Shown here in pieces: positions 1 to 15,000 of a stretch of 64,000 bases of DNA. The number at the start of each line of letters is the position of its first letter. The first letter of the stretch is position 1. Source of the stretch: Aplectana chamaeleonis. Its lineage: Eukaryota > Nematoda > Chromadorea > Rhabditida > Cosmocercidae. The translations under genes and the position numbers were made by a program. The stretch covers positions 930,001 through 994,000 of the forward strand of contig JAPDOI010000182.1 in NCBI GenBank assembly GCA_029168955.1, written 5' to 3'. Below the pieces are notes generated by a model. The model had not been told where the DNA came from, searched no databases, and was given only the letters and a program-made list of their open reading frames with translations.

Positions 1-3000
1 CGACGGTGCAGCCGCAGGCTGCACCGTCCAAATAGGATTCAAACTAATTTCCACCCCGAAATACCCGATACACGACAGATTTAGCCTCCACGCAGGGGAT
101 TTCCTCCTAAGCGACGGTGCAGCCGCAGGCTGCACCGTCCAAATAGGATTCAAACTGATTTCCACCCCGAAATACCCGATACACGACAGATTTAGCCTCC
201 ACGCAGGGGATTTCCTCCTAAGCGACGGTGCAGCCGCAGGCTGCACCGTCCAAATAGGATTCAAACTGATTTCCACCCCGAAATACCCGATACACGACAG
301 ATTTAGCCTCCACGCAGGGGATTTCTCCCTAAGCGACGGTGCAGCCGCAGGCTGCACCGTCCAAATAGGGTTCAAACTGATTTCCACCCCGAAATACCCG
401 ATACACGACAGATTTAGCCTCCACGCAGGGGATTTCCTCCTAGCGACGGTGCAGCCGCAGGCTGCACCGTCCAAATAGGGTTCAAACTGATTTCCACCCC
501 GAAATACCCGATACACGACAGATTTAGCCTCCACGCAGGGATTTCCTCCTAAGCGACGGTGCAGCCGCAGGCTGCACCGTCCAAATAGGGTTCAAACTGA
601 TTTCCACCCCGAAATACCCGATACACGACAGATTTAGCCTCCACGCAGGGATTTCTCCTAAGCGACGGTGCAGCCGCAGGCTGCACCGTCCAAATGGGGT
701 TCAAACTAATTTCCACCCCCGAAATACCCGATACACGACAGATTTAGCCTCCACGCAGGGGATTTCCTCCCCTAAGCGATTTGCAGCCGCAGGCTGCACC
801 GTCCAAATAGGATTCAAACTGATTTCCACCCCGAAATACCCGATACACGACAGATTTAGCCTCCACGCAGGGGATTTCCTCCTAGCGACGGTGCAGCCGC
901 AGGCTGCACCTTCCACATAGGATTCAAACTGATTTCCACCCCCGAAATACCCGATACACGACAGATTTAGCCTCCACGCAGGGGATTTCTCCTAAGCGAC
1001 GGTGCAGCCGCAGGCTGCACCGTCCAAATAGGATTCAAACTGATTTCCACCCCGAAATACCCGATACACGACAGATTTAGCCTCCACGCAGGGGATTTCC
1101 TCCTAGCGACGGTGCAGCCGCAGGCTGCACCGTCCAAATAGGGTTCAAACTAATTTCCACCCCGAAATACCCGATACACGACAGATTTAGCCTCCACGCA
1201 GGGGATTTCCTCCTAAGCGATTTAGCAGCCGCAGGCTGCACCGTCCAAATAGGATTCAAACTGATTTCCACCCCGAAATACCCGATACACGACAGATTTA
1301 GCCTCCACGCAGGGGATTTCCTCCCCTAAGCGACGGTGCAGCCGCAGGCTGCACCGTCCAAATAGGATTCAAACTGATTTCCACCCCCGAAATACCCGAT
1401 ACACGACAGATTTAGCCTCCACGCAGGGGATTCCCTCCCCTAAGCGACGGTGCAGCCGCAGGCTGCACCGTCCAAATAGGATTCAAACTCATTTCCACCC
1501 CCGAAATACCCGATACACGACAGATTTAGCCTCCACGCAGGGGATTTCCTCCCCTAAGCGACGGTGCAGCCGCAGGCTGCACCGTCCAAATAGGATTCAA
1601 ACTCATTTCCACCCCCGAAATACCCGATACATGACAGATTTAGCCTCCACGCAGGGGATTTCCTCCCGTAAGCGACGGTGCAGCCTCAGGCTGCACCGTC
1701 CAAATAGGATTCAAACTAATTTCCACCCCCGAAATACCCGATACACGACAGATTTAGCCTCCACGCAGGGGATTTCCTCCTAGCGACGAGGCAGCCGCAG
1801 GCTGCACCGTCCAAATAGGATTCAAACTGATTTCCACCCCCGAAATACCCGATACACGACAGATTTAGCCTCCACGCAGGGATTTCCTCCTAGCGACGGT
1901 GCAGCCGCAGGCTGCACCGTCCAAATAGGATTCAAACTAATTTCCACCCCGAAATACCCGATACACGACAGATTTAGCCTCCACGCAGGGGATTTCCTCC
2001 TAGCGACGGTGCAGCCGCAGGCTGCACCGTCCAAATAGGATTCAAACTAATTTCCACCCCGAAATACCCGATACACGACAGATTTAGCCTCCACGCAGGG
2101 GATTTCCTCCCTGCGACGGTGCAGCCGCAGGCTGCACCGTCCAAATAGGGTTCAAACTGATTTCCACCCCGAAATACCCGATACACGACAGATTTAGCCT
2201 CCACGCAGGGGATTCTCCTAAGCGACGGCAGCCGCAGGCTGCACCGTCCAAATAGGATTCAAACTAATTTCCACCCCCGAAATACCCGATACACGACAGA
2301 TTTAGCCTCCACGCAGGGGATTTCCCCCCTAAGCGACGGTGCAGCCGCAGGCTGCACCGTCCAAATAGGGTTCAAACTGATTTCCACGCCCCGAAATACC
2401 CGATACACGACAGATTTAGCCTCCACGCAGGGGATTTCCTCCCCTAAGCGACGGTGCAGCCGCAGGCTGCACCGTCCAAATAGGATTCAAACTAATTTCC
2501 ACCCCCGAAATACCCGATACACGACAGATTTAGCCTCCACGCAGGGGATTTCCTCCCCTAAGCGACGGTGCAGCCGCAGGCTGCACCGTCCAAATAGGAT
2601 TCAAACTGATTTCCACCCCGAAATACCCGATACACGACAGATTTAGCCTCCACGCAGGGGATTTCCTCCCCTAAGCGACGGTGCAGCCGCAGGCTGCACC
2701 GTCCAAATAGGATTCAAACTGATTTCCACCCCCGAAATACCCGATACACGACAGATTTAGCCTCCACGCAGGGGATTTCCTCCCTAGCGACGGTGCAGCC
2801 GCAGGCTGCACCGTCCAAATAGGGTTCAAACTAATTTCCACCCCGAAATACCCGATACACGACAGATTTAGCCTCCACGCAGGGGATTTCTCCCTAAGCG
2901 ACGGCAGCCGCAGGCTGCACCGTCCAAATGGGGTTCAAACTGATTTCCACCCCGAAATACCCGATACACGACAGATTTAGCCTCCACGCAGGGGATTTCT

Positions 3001-6000
3001 CCTAAGCGACGAGCAGCCGCAGGCTGCACCGTCCAAATAGGGTTCAAACTGATTTCCACCCCGAAATACCCGATACACGACAGATTTAGCCTCCACGCAG
3101 GGGATTTCCTCCTAGCGACGGTGCAGCCGCAGGCTGCACCGTCCAAATAGGGTTCAAACTGATTTCCACCCCGAAATACCCGATACACGACAGATTTAGC
3201 CTCCACGCAGGGATTTCCTCCTAAGCGACGGTGCAGCCGCAGGCTGCACCGTCCAAATAGGGATTCAAACTGATTTCCACCCCGAAATACCCGATACACG
3301 ACAGATTTAGCCTCCACGCAGGGGATTTCTCCTAAGCGACGGTGCAGCCGCAGGCTGCACCGTCCAAATAGGGATTCAAACTGATTTCCACCCCGAAATA
3401 CCCGATACACGACAGATTTAGCCTCCACGCAGGGGATTTCCTCCTAAGCGACGGTGCAGCCGCAGGCTGCACCGTCCAAATAGGATTCAAACTGATTTCC
3501 ACCCCGAAATACCCGATACACGACAGATTTAGCCTCCACGCAGGGGATTTCCTCCTAAGCGATTTGTGCAGCCGCAGGCTGCACCGTCCAAATAGGATTC
3601 AAACTGATTTCCACCCCGAAATACCCGATACACGACAGATTTAGCCTCCACGCAGGGATTTCCTCCTAAGCGACGGTGCAGCCGCAGGCTGCACCGTCCA
3701 AATAGGGTTCAAACTGATTTCCACCCCGAAATACCCGATACACGACAGATTTAGCCTCCACGCAGGGGATTTCTCCTAAGCGACGGAGCAGCCGCAGGCT
3801 GCACCGTCCAAATAGGATTCAAACTGATTTCCACCCCGAAATACCCGATACACGACAGATTTAGCCTCCACGCAGGGGATTTCCTCCTGAGCGACGGTGC
3901 AGCCGCAGGCTGCACCGTCCAAATAGGGTTCAAACTGATTTCCACCCCGAAATACCCGATACACGACAGATTTAGCCTCCACGCAGGGGATTTCCTCCCT
4001 GAGCGACGGTGCAGCCTCAGGCTGCACCGTCCAAATAGGATTCAAACTAATTTCCACCCCGAAATACCCGATACACGACAGATTTAGCCTCCACGCAGGG
4101 GATTTCCTCCCCTAAGCGACGGTGCAGCCGCAGGCTGCACCGTCCAAATAGGATTCAAACTGATTTCCACCCCGAAATACCCGATACACGACAGATTTAG
4201 CCTCCACGCAAGGGATTTCCTCCTAAGCGACGGTGCAGCCGCAGGCTGCACCGTCCAAATAGGATTCAAACTAATTTCCACCCCGAAATACCCGATACAC
4301 GACAGATTTAGCCTCCACGCAGGGGATTTCTCCCTAGCGACGGTGCAGCCGCAGGCTGCACCGTCCAAATAGGATTCAAACTGATTTCCACCCCCGAAAT
4401 ACCCGATACACGACAGATTTAGCCTCCACGCAGGGGATTTCTCCCTGAGCGAGCAGCCGCAGGCTGCACCGTCCAAATAGGATTCAAACTGATTTCCACC
4501 CCGAAATACCCGATACACGACAGATTTAGCCTCCACGCAGGGGATTTCCTCCCCTAAGCGACGGTGCAGCCGCAGGCTGCACCGTCCAAATAGGATTCAA
4601 ACTAATTTCCACCCCCGAAATACCCGATACACGACAGATTTAGCCTCCACGCAGGGGATTTCCTCCCCTAAGCGACGGTGCAGCCGCAGGCTGCACCGTC
4701 CAAATAGGATTCAAACTAATTTCCACCCCCGAAATACCCGATACACGACAGATTTAGCCTCCACGCAGGGGATTTTCCTAGCGACGGTGCAGCCGCAGGC
4801 TGCACCGTCCAAATAGGATTCAAACTGATTTCCACCCCGAAATACCCGATACACGACAGATTTAGCCTGCGCGCAGGGGATCTCCTCCCGTAAGCGACGG
4901 TGCAGCCGCAGGCTGCACCGTCCAAATGGGGTTCAAACTGATTTCCACCCCCGAAATACCCGATACACGACAGATTTAGCCTCCACGCAGGGGATTTCCT
5001 CCCCTAAGCGACGGTGCAGCCGCAGGCTGCACCGTCCAAATAGGATTCAAACTAATTTCCACCCCGAAATACCCGATACACGACAGATTTAGCTCCACGC
5101 AGGGGATTTCCTCCTGAGCGACGGTGCAGCCGCAGGCTGCACCGTCCAAATAGGGTTCAAACTGATTTCCACCCCGAAATACCCGATACACGACAGATTT
5201 AGCCTCCACGCAGGGGATTTCCTCCTAGCGACGGTGCAGCCGCAGGCTGCACCGTCCAAATAGGGTTCAAACTGATTTCCACCCCCGAAATACCCGATAC
5301 ACGACAGATTTAGCCTCCACGCAGGGGATTTCCTCCTAAGCGACGGTGCAGCCGCAGGCTGCACCGTCCAAATAGGGTTCAAACTGATTTCCACCCCGAA
5401 ATACCCGATACACGACAGATTTAGCCTCCACGCAGGGGATTTCCTCCTAGCGACGGTGCAGCCGCAGGCTGCACCGTCCAAATAGGGTTCAAACTGATTT
5501 CCACCCCCGAAATACCCGATACACGACAGATTTAGCCTCCACGCAGGGGATTTCCTCCTAAGCGACGGTGCAGCCGCAGGCTGCACCGTCCAAATAGGAT
5601 TCAAACTGATTTCCACCCCGAAATACCCGATACACGACAGATTTAGCCTCCACGCAGGGGATTTCCTCCCTAGCGACGGTGCAGCCGCAGGCTGCACCGT
5701 CCAAATAGGATTCAAACTGATTTCCACCCCGAAATACCCGATACACGACAGATTTAGCCTCCACGCAGGGGATTTCTCCTAAGCGACGAGTGCAGCCGCA
5801 GGCTGCACCGTCCAAATAGGATTCAAACTGATTTCCACCCCGAAATACCCGATACACGACAGATTTAGCCTCCACGCAGGGGATTTCCTCCTAAGCGACG
5901 GTGCAGCCGCAGGCTGCACCGTCCAAATAGGGTTCAAACTGATTTCCACCCCGAAATACCCGATACACGACAGATTTAGCCTCCACGCAGGGGATTTCTC

Positions 6001-9000
6001 CTAAGCGACGGTGCAGCCGCAGGCTGCACCGTCCAAATAGGGTTCAAACTGATTTCCACCCCCGAAATACCCGATACACGACAGATTTAGCCTCCACGCA
6101 GGGGATTTCCTCCTGAGCGATTTGCAGCCGCAGGCTGCACCGTCCAAATAGGATTCAAACCATTTCCACCCCGAAATACCCGATACACGACAGATTTAGC
6201 CTCCACGCAGGGGATTTCTCCTCTAAGCGACGGTGCAGCCGCAGGCTGCACCGTCCAAATAGGGTTCAAACTGATTTCCACCCCGAAATACCCGATACAC
6301 GACAGATTTAGCCTCCACGCAGGGGATTTCCTCCTAGCGACGAGTGCAGCCGCAGGCTGCACCGTCCAAATAGGATTCAAACTAATTTCCACCCCGAAAT
6401 ACCCGATACACGACAGATTTAGCCTCCACGCAGGGGATTTCTCCTAAGCGACGGTGCAGCCGCAGGCTGCACCGTCCAAATAGGGTTCAAACTGATTTCC
6501 ACCCCCGAAATACCCGATACACGACAGATTTAGCCTCCACGCAGGGGATTTCCTCTAAGCGACGAGCAGCCGCAGGCTGCACCGTCCAAATAGGGATTCA
6601 AACTGATTTCCACCCCGAAATACCCGATACACGACAGATTTAGCCTCCACGCAGGGGATTTCCTCCTGAGCGACGGTGCAGCCGCAGGCTGCACCGTCCA
6701 AATAGGGTTCAAACTGATTTCCACCCCCGAAATACCCGATACACGACAGATTTAGCCTCCACGCAGGGGATTTCCTCCTAAGCGACGGTGCAGCCGCAGG
6801 CTGCACCGTCCAAATAGGATTCAAACTGATTTCCACCCCGAAATACCCGATACACGACAGATTTAGCCTCCACGCAGGGGATTTCCTCCTAAGCGACGGT
6901 GCAGCCGCAGGCTGCACCGTCCAAATAGGGTTCAAACTGATTTCCACCCCGAAATACCCGATACACGACAGATTTAGCCTCCACGCAGGGGATTTCTCCT
7001 AGCGACGGCAGCCGCAGGCTGCACCGTCCAAATAGGATTCAAACTAATTTCCACCCCGAAATACCCGATACACGACAGATTTAGCCTCCACGCAGGGGAT
7101 TTCCTCCTGAGCGACGGTGCAGCCGCAGGCTGCACCGTCCAAATAGGGTTCAAACTGATTTCCACCCCGAAATACCCGATACACGACAGATTTAGCCTCC
7201 ACGCAGGGGATTCCTCCTAAGCGACGGTGCAGCCGCAGGCTGCACCGTCCAAATAGGGTTCAAACTGATTTCCACCCCCGAAATACCCGATACACGACAG
7301 ATTTAGCCTCCACGCAGGGGATTTCCTCCTAAGCGACGGTGCAGCCGCAGGCTGCACCGTCCAAATAGGGATTCAAACTGATTTCCACCCCGAAATACCC
7401 GATACACGACAGATTTAGCCTCCACGCAGGGGATTTCCTCCCTAAGCGACGGTGCAGCCGCAGGCTGCACCGTCCAAATAGGGTTCAAACTGATTTCCAC
7501 CCCGAAATACCCGATACACGACAGATTTAGCCTCCACGCAGGGGATTTCCTCCTAAGCGACGAGCAGCCGCAGGCTGCACCGTCCAAATAGGGTTCAAAC
7601 TGATTTCCACCCCGAAATACCCGATACACGACAGATTTAGCCTCCACGCAGGGGATTTCCTCCCTAGCGACGAGCAGCCGCAGGCTGCACCGTCCAAATA
7701 GGGTTCAAACTGATTTCCACCCCCGAAATACCCGATACACGACAGATTTAGCCTCCACGCAGGGGATTTCCTAAGCGACGAGCAGCCGCAGGCTGCACCG
7801 TCCAAATAGGATTCAAACTGATTTCCACCCCCGAAATACCCGATACACGACAGATTTAGCCTCCACGCAGGGGATTTCCTCCCCTAAGCGACGGTGCAGC
7901 CGCAGGCTGCACCGTCCAAATAGGGTTTGAACTGATTTCCACCCCCGAAATACCCGATACACGACAGATTTAGCCTCCACGCAGGGGATTTCCTCCCCTA
8001 AGCGACGGTGCAGCCGCAGGCTGCACCGTCCAAATAGGGTTCAAACTGATTTCCACCCCCGAAATACCCGATACACGACAGATTTAGCCTCCACGCAGGG
8101 GATTTCTCCTAAGCGATTTAGCAGCCGCAGGCTGCACCGTCCAAATAGGATTCAAACTGATTTCCACCCCCGAAATACCCGATACACGACAGATTTAGCC
8201 TCCACGCAGGGGATTTCCTCCCCTAAGCGACGGTGCAGCCGCAGGCTGCACCGTCCAAATAGGATTCAAACTAATTTCCACCCCCGAAATACCCGATACA
8301 CGACAGATTTAGCCTCCACGCAGGGTATTTCCTCCCGTAAGCGACGGTGCAGCCGCAGGCAGCACCGTCCAAATAGGGTTTAAACTGATTTCCACCCCCG
8401 AAATACCCGATACACGACAGATTTAGCCTCCACGCAGGGGATTTCCTCCCCTAAGCGACGGTGCAGCCTCAGGCTGCACCGTCCAAATGGGGTTCAAACT
8501 GATTTCCATCCCCGAAATACCCGATACACGACAGATTTAGCCTCCACGCAGGGGATTTCCTCCCTAGCGACGTGCAGCCGCAGGCTGCACCGTCCAAATA
8601 GGGTTCAAACTGATTTCCACCCCGAAATACCCGATACACGACAGATTTAGCCTCCACGCAGGGGATTTCCTCCTAAGCGACGAGTGCAGCCGCAGGCTGC
8701 ACCGTCCAAATAGGATTCAAACTGATTTCCACCCCGAAATACCCGATACACGACAGATTTAGCCTCCACGCAGGGGATTTCCTCCTAAGCGACGGTGCAG
8801 CCGCAGGCTGCACCGTCCAAATAGGGTTCAAACTGATTTCCACCCCGAAATACCCGATACACGACAGATTTAGCCTCCACGCAGGGATTTCCTCCTAGCG
8901 ACGGCAGCCGCAGGCTGCACCGTCCAAATAGGATTCAAACTAATTTCCACCCCGAAATACCCGATACACGACAGATTTAGCCTCCACGCAGGAGATTTCC

Positions 9001-12000
9001 TCTCCTAAGCGACGGTGCAGCCGCAGGCTGCACCGGCCAAATAGGATTCAAACTAATTTCCACCCCCGAAATACCCCATACACGACAGATTTAGCCTCCA
9101 CGCAGGGATTTCCTCCCCGACGAGCAGCCGCAGGCTGCACCGTCCAAATAGGATTCAAACTAATTTCCCCCCCCGAAATACCCGATACACGACAGATTTA
9201 GCCTCCACGCAGGGGATTTCCTCCCCTGAGCGATGGTGCAGCCGCAGGCTGCACCGTCCAAATGGGGTTCAAACTGGTTTCCACCCCCGAAATACCCGAT
9301 ACACCACAGATTTTGCCTCCACGCAGGGGATTTCCTCCTAAGCGATTTATGCAGCCGCAGGCTGCACCGTCCAAATAGGATTCAAACTAATTTCCACCCC
9401 CGAAATACCCGATACACGACAGATTTAGCCTCCACGCAGGGGATTTCCTCCTAGCGACGGTGCAGCCGCAGGCTGCACCGTCCAAATGGGGTTCAAACTG
9501 ATTTCCACCCCCGAAATACCCGATACACGATAGATTTAGCCTCCACGCAGGGGATTTCCTCCTCTGAGCGGCGGTCCAGCCGCAGGCTGCCCCGTCCAAA
9601 TAGGATTCAAACTAATTTATCGGCCCCGAAATACCCGATACACGACAGATTTGGCCTCCACGCAGGGGATTTCCTCCCCTAGGCGACGGTGCAGCCGCAG
9701 GCTGCACCGTCCAAATAGGATTCAAACTGATTTCCACCCCGAAATACCCGATACACGACAGATTTAGGCTCCCCGCAGGGATTTCCTCCCTAAGCGACGG
9801 TGCAGCCGCAGGCTGCACCGTCCAAATAGGGTTCAAACTGATTTCCACCCCGAAATACCCGATACACGACAGATTTAGCCTCCACGCAGGGGATTTCCTC
9901 CTAAGCGACGTGCAGCCGCAGGCTGCACCGTCCAAATAGGGTTCAAACTGATTTCCACCCCGAAATACCCGATACACGACAGATTTAGCCTCCACGCAGG
10001 GGATTTCCTCCTAAGCGACGAGTGCAGCCGCAGGCTGCACCGTCCAAATAGGATTCAAACTGATTTCCACCCCGAAATACCCGATACACGACAGATTTAG
10101 CCTCCACGCAGGGGATTTCCTCCCTAGCGACGGTGCAGCCGCAGGCTGCACCGTCCAAATAGGGTTCAAACTGATTTCAACCCCCGAAACACCCTATACA
10201 CGACAGATTCAGCCTCCACGCAGAGGATTTCCTTGCCTACGCGACGGGGCAGCCGCGGGCTGCACCCTCCAAATAGGGTTCAAACTGATTTCCACCCCGA
10301 AATACCCGTTACACGACAGATTTAGCCTCCACGCAGGGGATTTCCTCCTAAGCGACGGTGCAGCCGCAGGCTGCTCCGTCCAAATAGGGTTCAAACTGAT
10401 TTCCACCCCGAAATACCCGATACACGACAGATTTAGCCTCCACGCAGGGGATTTCCTCCCCTAAGCGACGGTGCAGCCGCAGGCTGCACCGTCCAAATAG
10501 GGTTCAAACTGATTTCCACCCCCGAAATACCCGATACACGACAGATTTAGCCTCCACGCAGGGGATTTCCTCCCCTAAGCGACGGTGCAGCCGCAGGCTG
10601 CACCGTCCAAATAGGGTTCAAACTGATTTCCACCCCCGAAATACCCGATACACGACAGATTTAGCCTCCACGCAGGGGATTTCCTCCTCTAAGCGACGGT
10701 GCAGCCGCAGGCTGCACCGTCCAAATAGGGTTCAAACTGATTTCCACCCCCGAAATACCCGATACACGACAGATTTAGCCTCCACGCAGGGGATTTCCTC
10801 CTCTAAGCGACGGTGCAGCCGCAGGCTGCACCGTCCAAATAGGATTCAAACTAATTTCCACCCCGAAATACCCGATACACGACAGATTTAGCCTCCACGC
10901 AGGGGATTTCCTCCTAAGCGACGGTGCAGCCGCAGGCTGCACCGTCCAAATAGGATTCAAACTGATTTCCACCCCCGAAATACCCGATACACGACAGATT
11001 TAGCCTCCACGCAGGGGATTTCCTCCCCTAAGCGACGGTGCAGCCGCAGGCTGCACCGTCCAAATAGGATTCAAACTAATTTCCACCCCCGAAATACCCG
11101 ATACACGACAGATTTAGCCTCCACGCAGGGTATTTCCTCCCCTAAGCGACGGTGCAGCCTCAGGCTGCACCGTCCAAATAGGGTTTAAACTGATTTCCAC
11201 CCCCGAAATACCCGATACACGACAGATTTACTCTCCACGCAAGGGATTTGCCCCCCTAAGCGCCGGTGCAGCCGCACGCTGCACCGTCCAAATAGGATTC
11301 AAACTGATTTCCACCCCCGAAATACCCGATACACGACAGATTTAGCCTCCACGCAGGATTTCCTCCTGAGCGACGGTGCAGCCGCAGGCTGCACCGTCCA
11401 AATAGGGTTCAAACTGATTTCCACCCCGAAATACCCGATACACGACAGATTTAGCCTCCACGCAGGGGATTTCCTCCCTAAGCGACGGCAGCCGCAGGCT
11501 GCACCGTCCAAATAGGATTCAAACTGATTTCCACCCCGAAATACCCGATACACGACAGATTTAGCCTCCACGCAGGGGATTTCCTCTCTGAGCGACGGTG
11601 CAGCCGCAGGCTGCACCGTCCAAATAGGATTCAAACTGATTTCCACCCCGAAATACCCGATACACGACAGATTTAGCCTCCACGCAGGGGATTTCTCCCC
11701 TAAGCGACGGTGCAGGCCGCAGGCTGCACCGTCCAAATAGGGTTCAAACTGATTTCCACCCCGAAATACCCGATACACGACAGATTTAGCCTCCACGCAG
11801 GGGATTTCCTCCTGAGCGACGGTGCAGCCGCAGGCTGCACCGTCCAAATAGGGTTCAAACTGATTTCACCCCCGAAATACCCGATACACGACAGATTTAG
11901 CCTCCACGCAGGGGATTTCTCCCCTAGCGACGAGTGCAGCCGCAGGCTGCACCGTCCAAATAGGGTTCAAACTGATTTCCACCCCGAAATACCCGGATAC

Positions 12001-15000
12001 ACGACAGATTTAGCCTCCACGCAGGGGATTTCCTCCTAGCGACGGTGCAGCCGCAGGCTGCACCGTCCAAATAGGATTCAAACTAATTTCCACCCCGAAA
12101 TACCCGATACACGACAGATTTAGCCTCCACGCAGGGATTTCTCCTAAGCGACGGTGCAGCCGCAGGCTGCACCGTCCAAATAGGGTTCAAACTGATTTCC
12201 ACCCCGAAATACCCGATACACGACAGATTTAGCCTCCACGCAGGGGATTTCCTCCTAAGCGACGAGCAGCCTCAGGCTGCACCATCCAAATAGGATTCAA
12301 ACTGATTTCCACCCCAGAAATACCCGATACACGACAGATTTAGCCTCCACGCAGGGGATTTCCTCCTAGCGACGGTGCAGCCGCAGGCTGCACCGTCCAA
12401 ATAGGGTTCAAACTGATTTCCACCCCGAAATACCCGATACACGACAGATTTAGCCTCCACGCAGGGGATTTCCTCCTAGCGACGAGCAGCCGCAGGCTGC
12501 ACCGTCCAAATAGGGTTCAAACTGATTTCCACCCCGAAATACCCGATACACGACAGATTTAGCCTCCACGCAGGGGATTTCCTCCCTGAGCGACGGTGCA
12601 GCCGCAGGCTGCACCGTCCAAATAGGGTTCAAACTGATTTCCACCCCGAAATACCCGATACACGACAGATTTAGCCTCCACGCAGGGGATTTCCTCCTAG
12701 CGACGAGCAGCCGCAGGCTGCACCGTCCAAATAGGATTCAAACTAATTTCCACCCCGAAATACCCGATACACGACAGATTTAGCCTCCACGCAGGATTTC
12801 TCCTAAGCGACGGTGCAGCCGCAGGCTGCACCGTCCAAATAGGGTTCAAACTGATTTCCACCCCGAAATACCCGATACACGACAGATTTAGCCTCCACGC
12901 AGGGGATTTCCTCCTAAGCGACGGTGCAGCCGCAGGCTGCACCGTCCAAATAGGATTCAAACTGATTTCCACCCCGAAATACCCGATACACGACAGATTT
13001 AGCCTCCACGCAGGGGATTTCCTCCTAAGCGACGGTGCAGCCGCAGGCTGCACCGTCCAAATAGGGTTCAAACTGATTTCCACCCCGAAATACCCGATAC
13101 ACGACAGATTTAGCCTCCACGCAGGGGATTTCCTCCTAAGCGACGGTGCAGCCGCAGGCTGCACCGTCCAAATAGGGTTCAAACTGATTTCCACCCCCGA
13201 AATACCCGATACACGACAGATTTAGCCTCCACGCAGGGGATTTCCTCCTAAGCGACGGTGCAGCCGCAGGCTGCACCGTCCAAATAGGGTTTCAAACTGA
13301 TTTCCACCCCGAAATACCCGATACACGACAGATTTAGCCTCCACGCAGGGGATTTCCTCCTGAGCGACGAGCAGCCGCAGGCTGCACCGTCCAAATAGGG
13401 ATTCAAACTGATTTCCACCCCCGAAATACCCGATACACGACAGATTTAGCCTCCACGCAGGGGATTTCCTCCCTAAGCGACGGTGCAGCCGCAGGCTGCA
13501 CCGTCCAAATAGGGTTCAAACTGATTTCCACCCCGAAATACCCGATACACGACAGATTTAGCCTCCACGCAGGGGATTTCCTCTCCTAGCGACGGTGCAG
13601 CCGCAGGCTGCACCGTCCAAATAGGGTTCAAACTGATTTCCACCCCCGAAATACCCGATACACGACAGATTTAGCCTCCACGCAGGGGATTTCTCCTCTA
13701 AGCGACGACAGCCGCAGGCTGCACCGTCCAAATAGGGTTCAAACTGATTTCCACCCCGAAATACCCGATACACGACAGATTTAGCCTCCACGCAGGGGAT
13801 TTCTCCTAAGCGACGGTGCAGCCGCAGGCTGCACCGTCCAAATAGGGTTCAAACTGATTTCCACCCCCGAAATACCCGATACACGACAGATTTAGCCTCC
13901 ACGCAGGGGATTTCTCCTAAGCGACGAGCAGCCGCAGGCTGCACCGTCCAAATAGGGTTCAAACTGATTTCCACCCCGAAATACCCGATACACGACAGAT
14001 TTAGCCTCCACGCAGGGGATTTCCTCCCTGAGCGACGAGCAGCCGCAGGCTGCACCGTCCAAATAGGGTTCAAACTGATTTCCACCCCGAAATACCCGGA
14101 TACACGACAGATTTAGCCTCCACGCAGGGGATTTCCTCCTGAGCGACGAGCAGCCGCAGGCTGCACCGTCCAAATAGGGATTCAAACTAATTTCCACCCC
14201 CGAAATACCCGATACACGACAGATTTAGCCTCCACGCAGGGGATTTCTCCCTAGCGACGGTGCAGCCGCAGGCTGCACCGTCCAAATAGGGTTCAAACTA
14301 ATTTCCACCCCGAAATACCCGATACACGACAGATTTAGCCTCCACGCAGGGGATTTCTCCTAAGTGACGGTGCAGGCGCAGGCTGCACCGTCCAAATAGG
14401 ATTCAAACTGATTTCCACCCCGAAATACCCGATACACGACAGATTTAGCCTCCACGCAAGGGATTTCCTCTCCTAAGCGACTGTGCAGCCGCAGGCTGCA
14501 CCGTCCAAATAGGGTTCAAACTGATTTCCACCCCGAAATACCCGATACACGACAGATTTAGCCTCCACGCAGGGGATTTCCTCCTTTAAGCGACGGTGCA
14601 GCCGCAGGCTGCACCGTCCAAATGGGGTTCAAACTAATTTCCACCCCCGAAATACCCGATACACGACAGGTTTAGCCTCCACGCAGGGGATTCTCCTGAG
14701 CGACGCAGCAGCCGCAGGCTGCACCGTCCAAATAGGGTTCAAACTGATTTCCACCCCGAAATACCCGATACACGACAGATTTAGCCTCCACGCAGGGGAT
14801 TTCCTCCCAGCGACGGTGCAGCCGCAGGCTGCACCGTCCAAATAGGGTTTAAACTGATTTCCACCCCGAAATACCCGATACACGAAAATACCCGATACAC
14901 GACAGATTTAGCCTCCACGCAGGGGATTTCCTCCCCTAAGCGACGGTGCAGCCGCAGGCTGCACCGTCCAAATAGGATTCAAACTAATTTCCACCCCCGA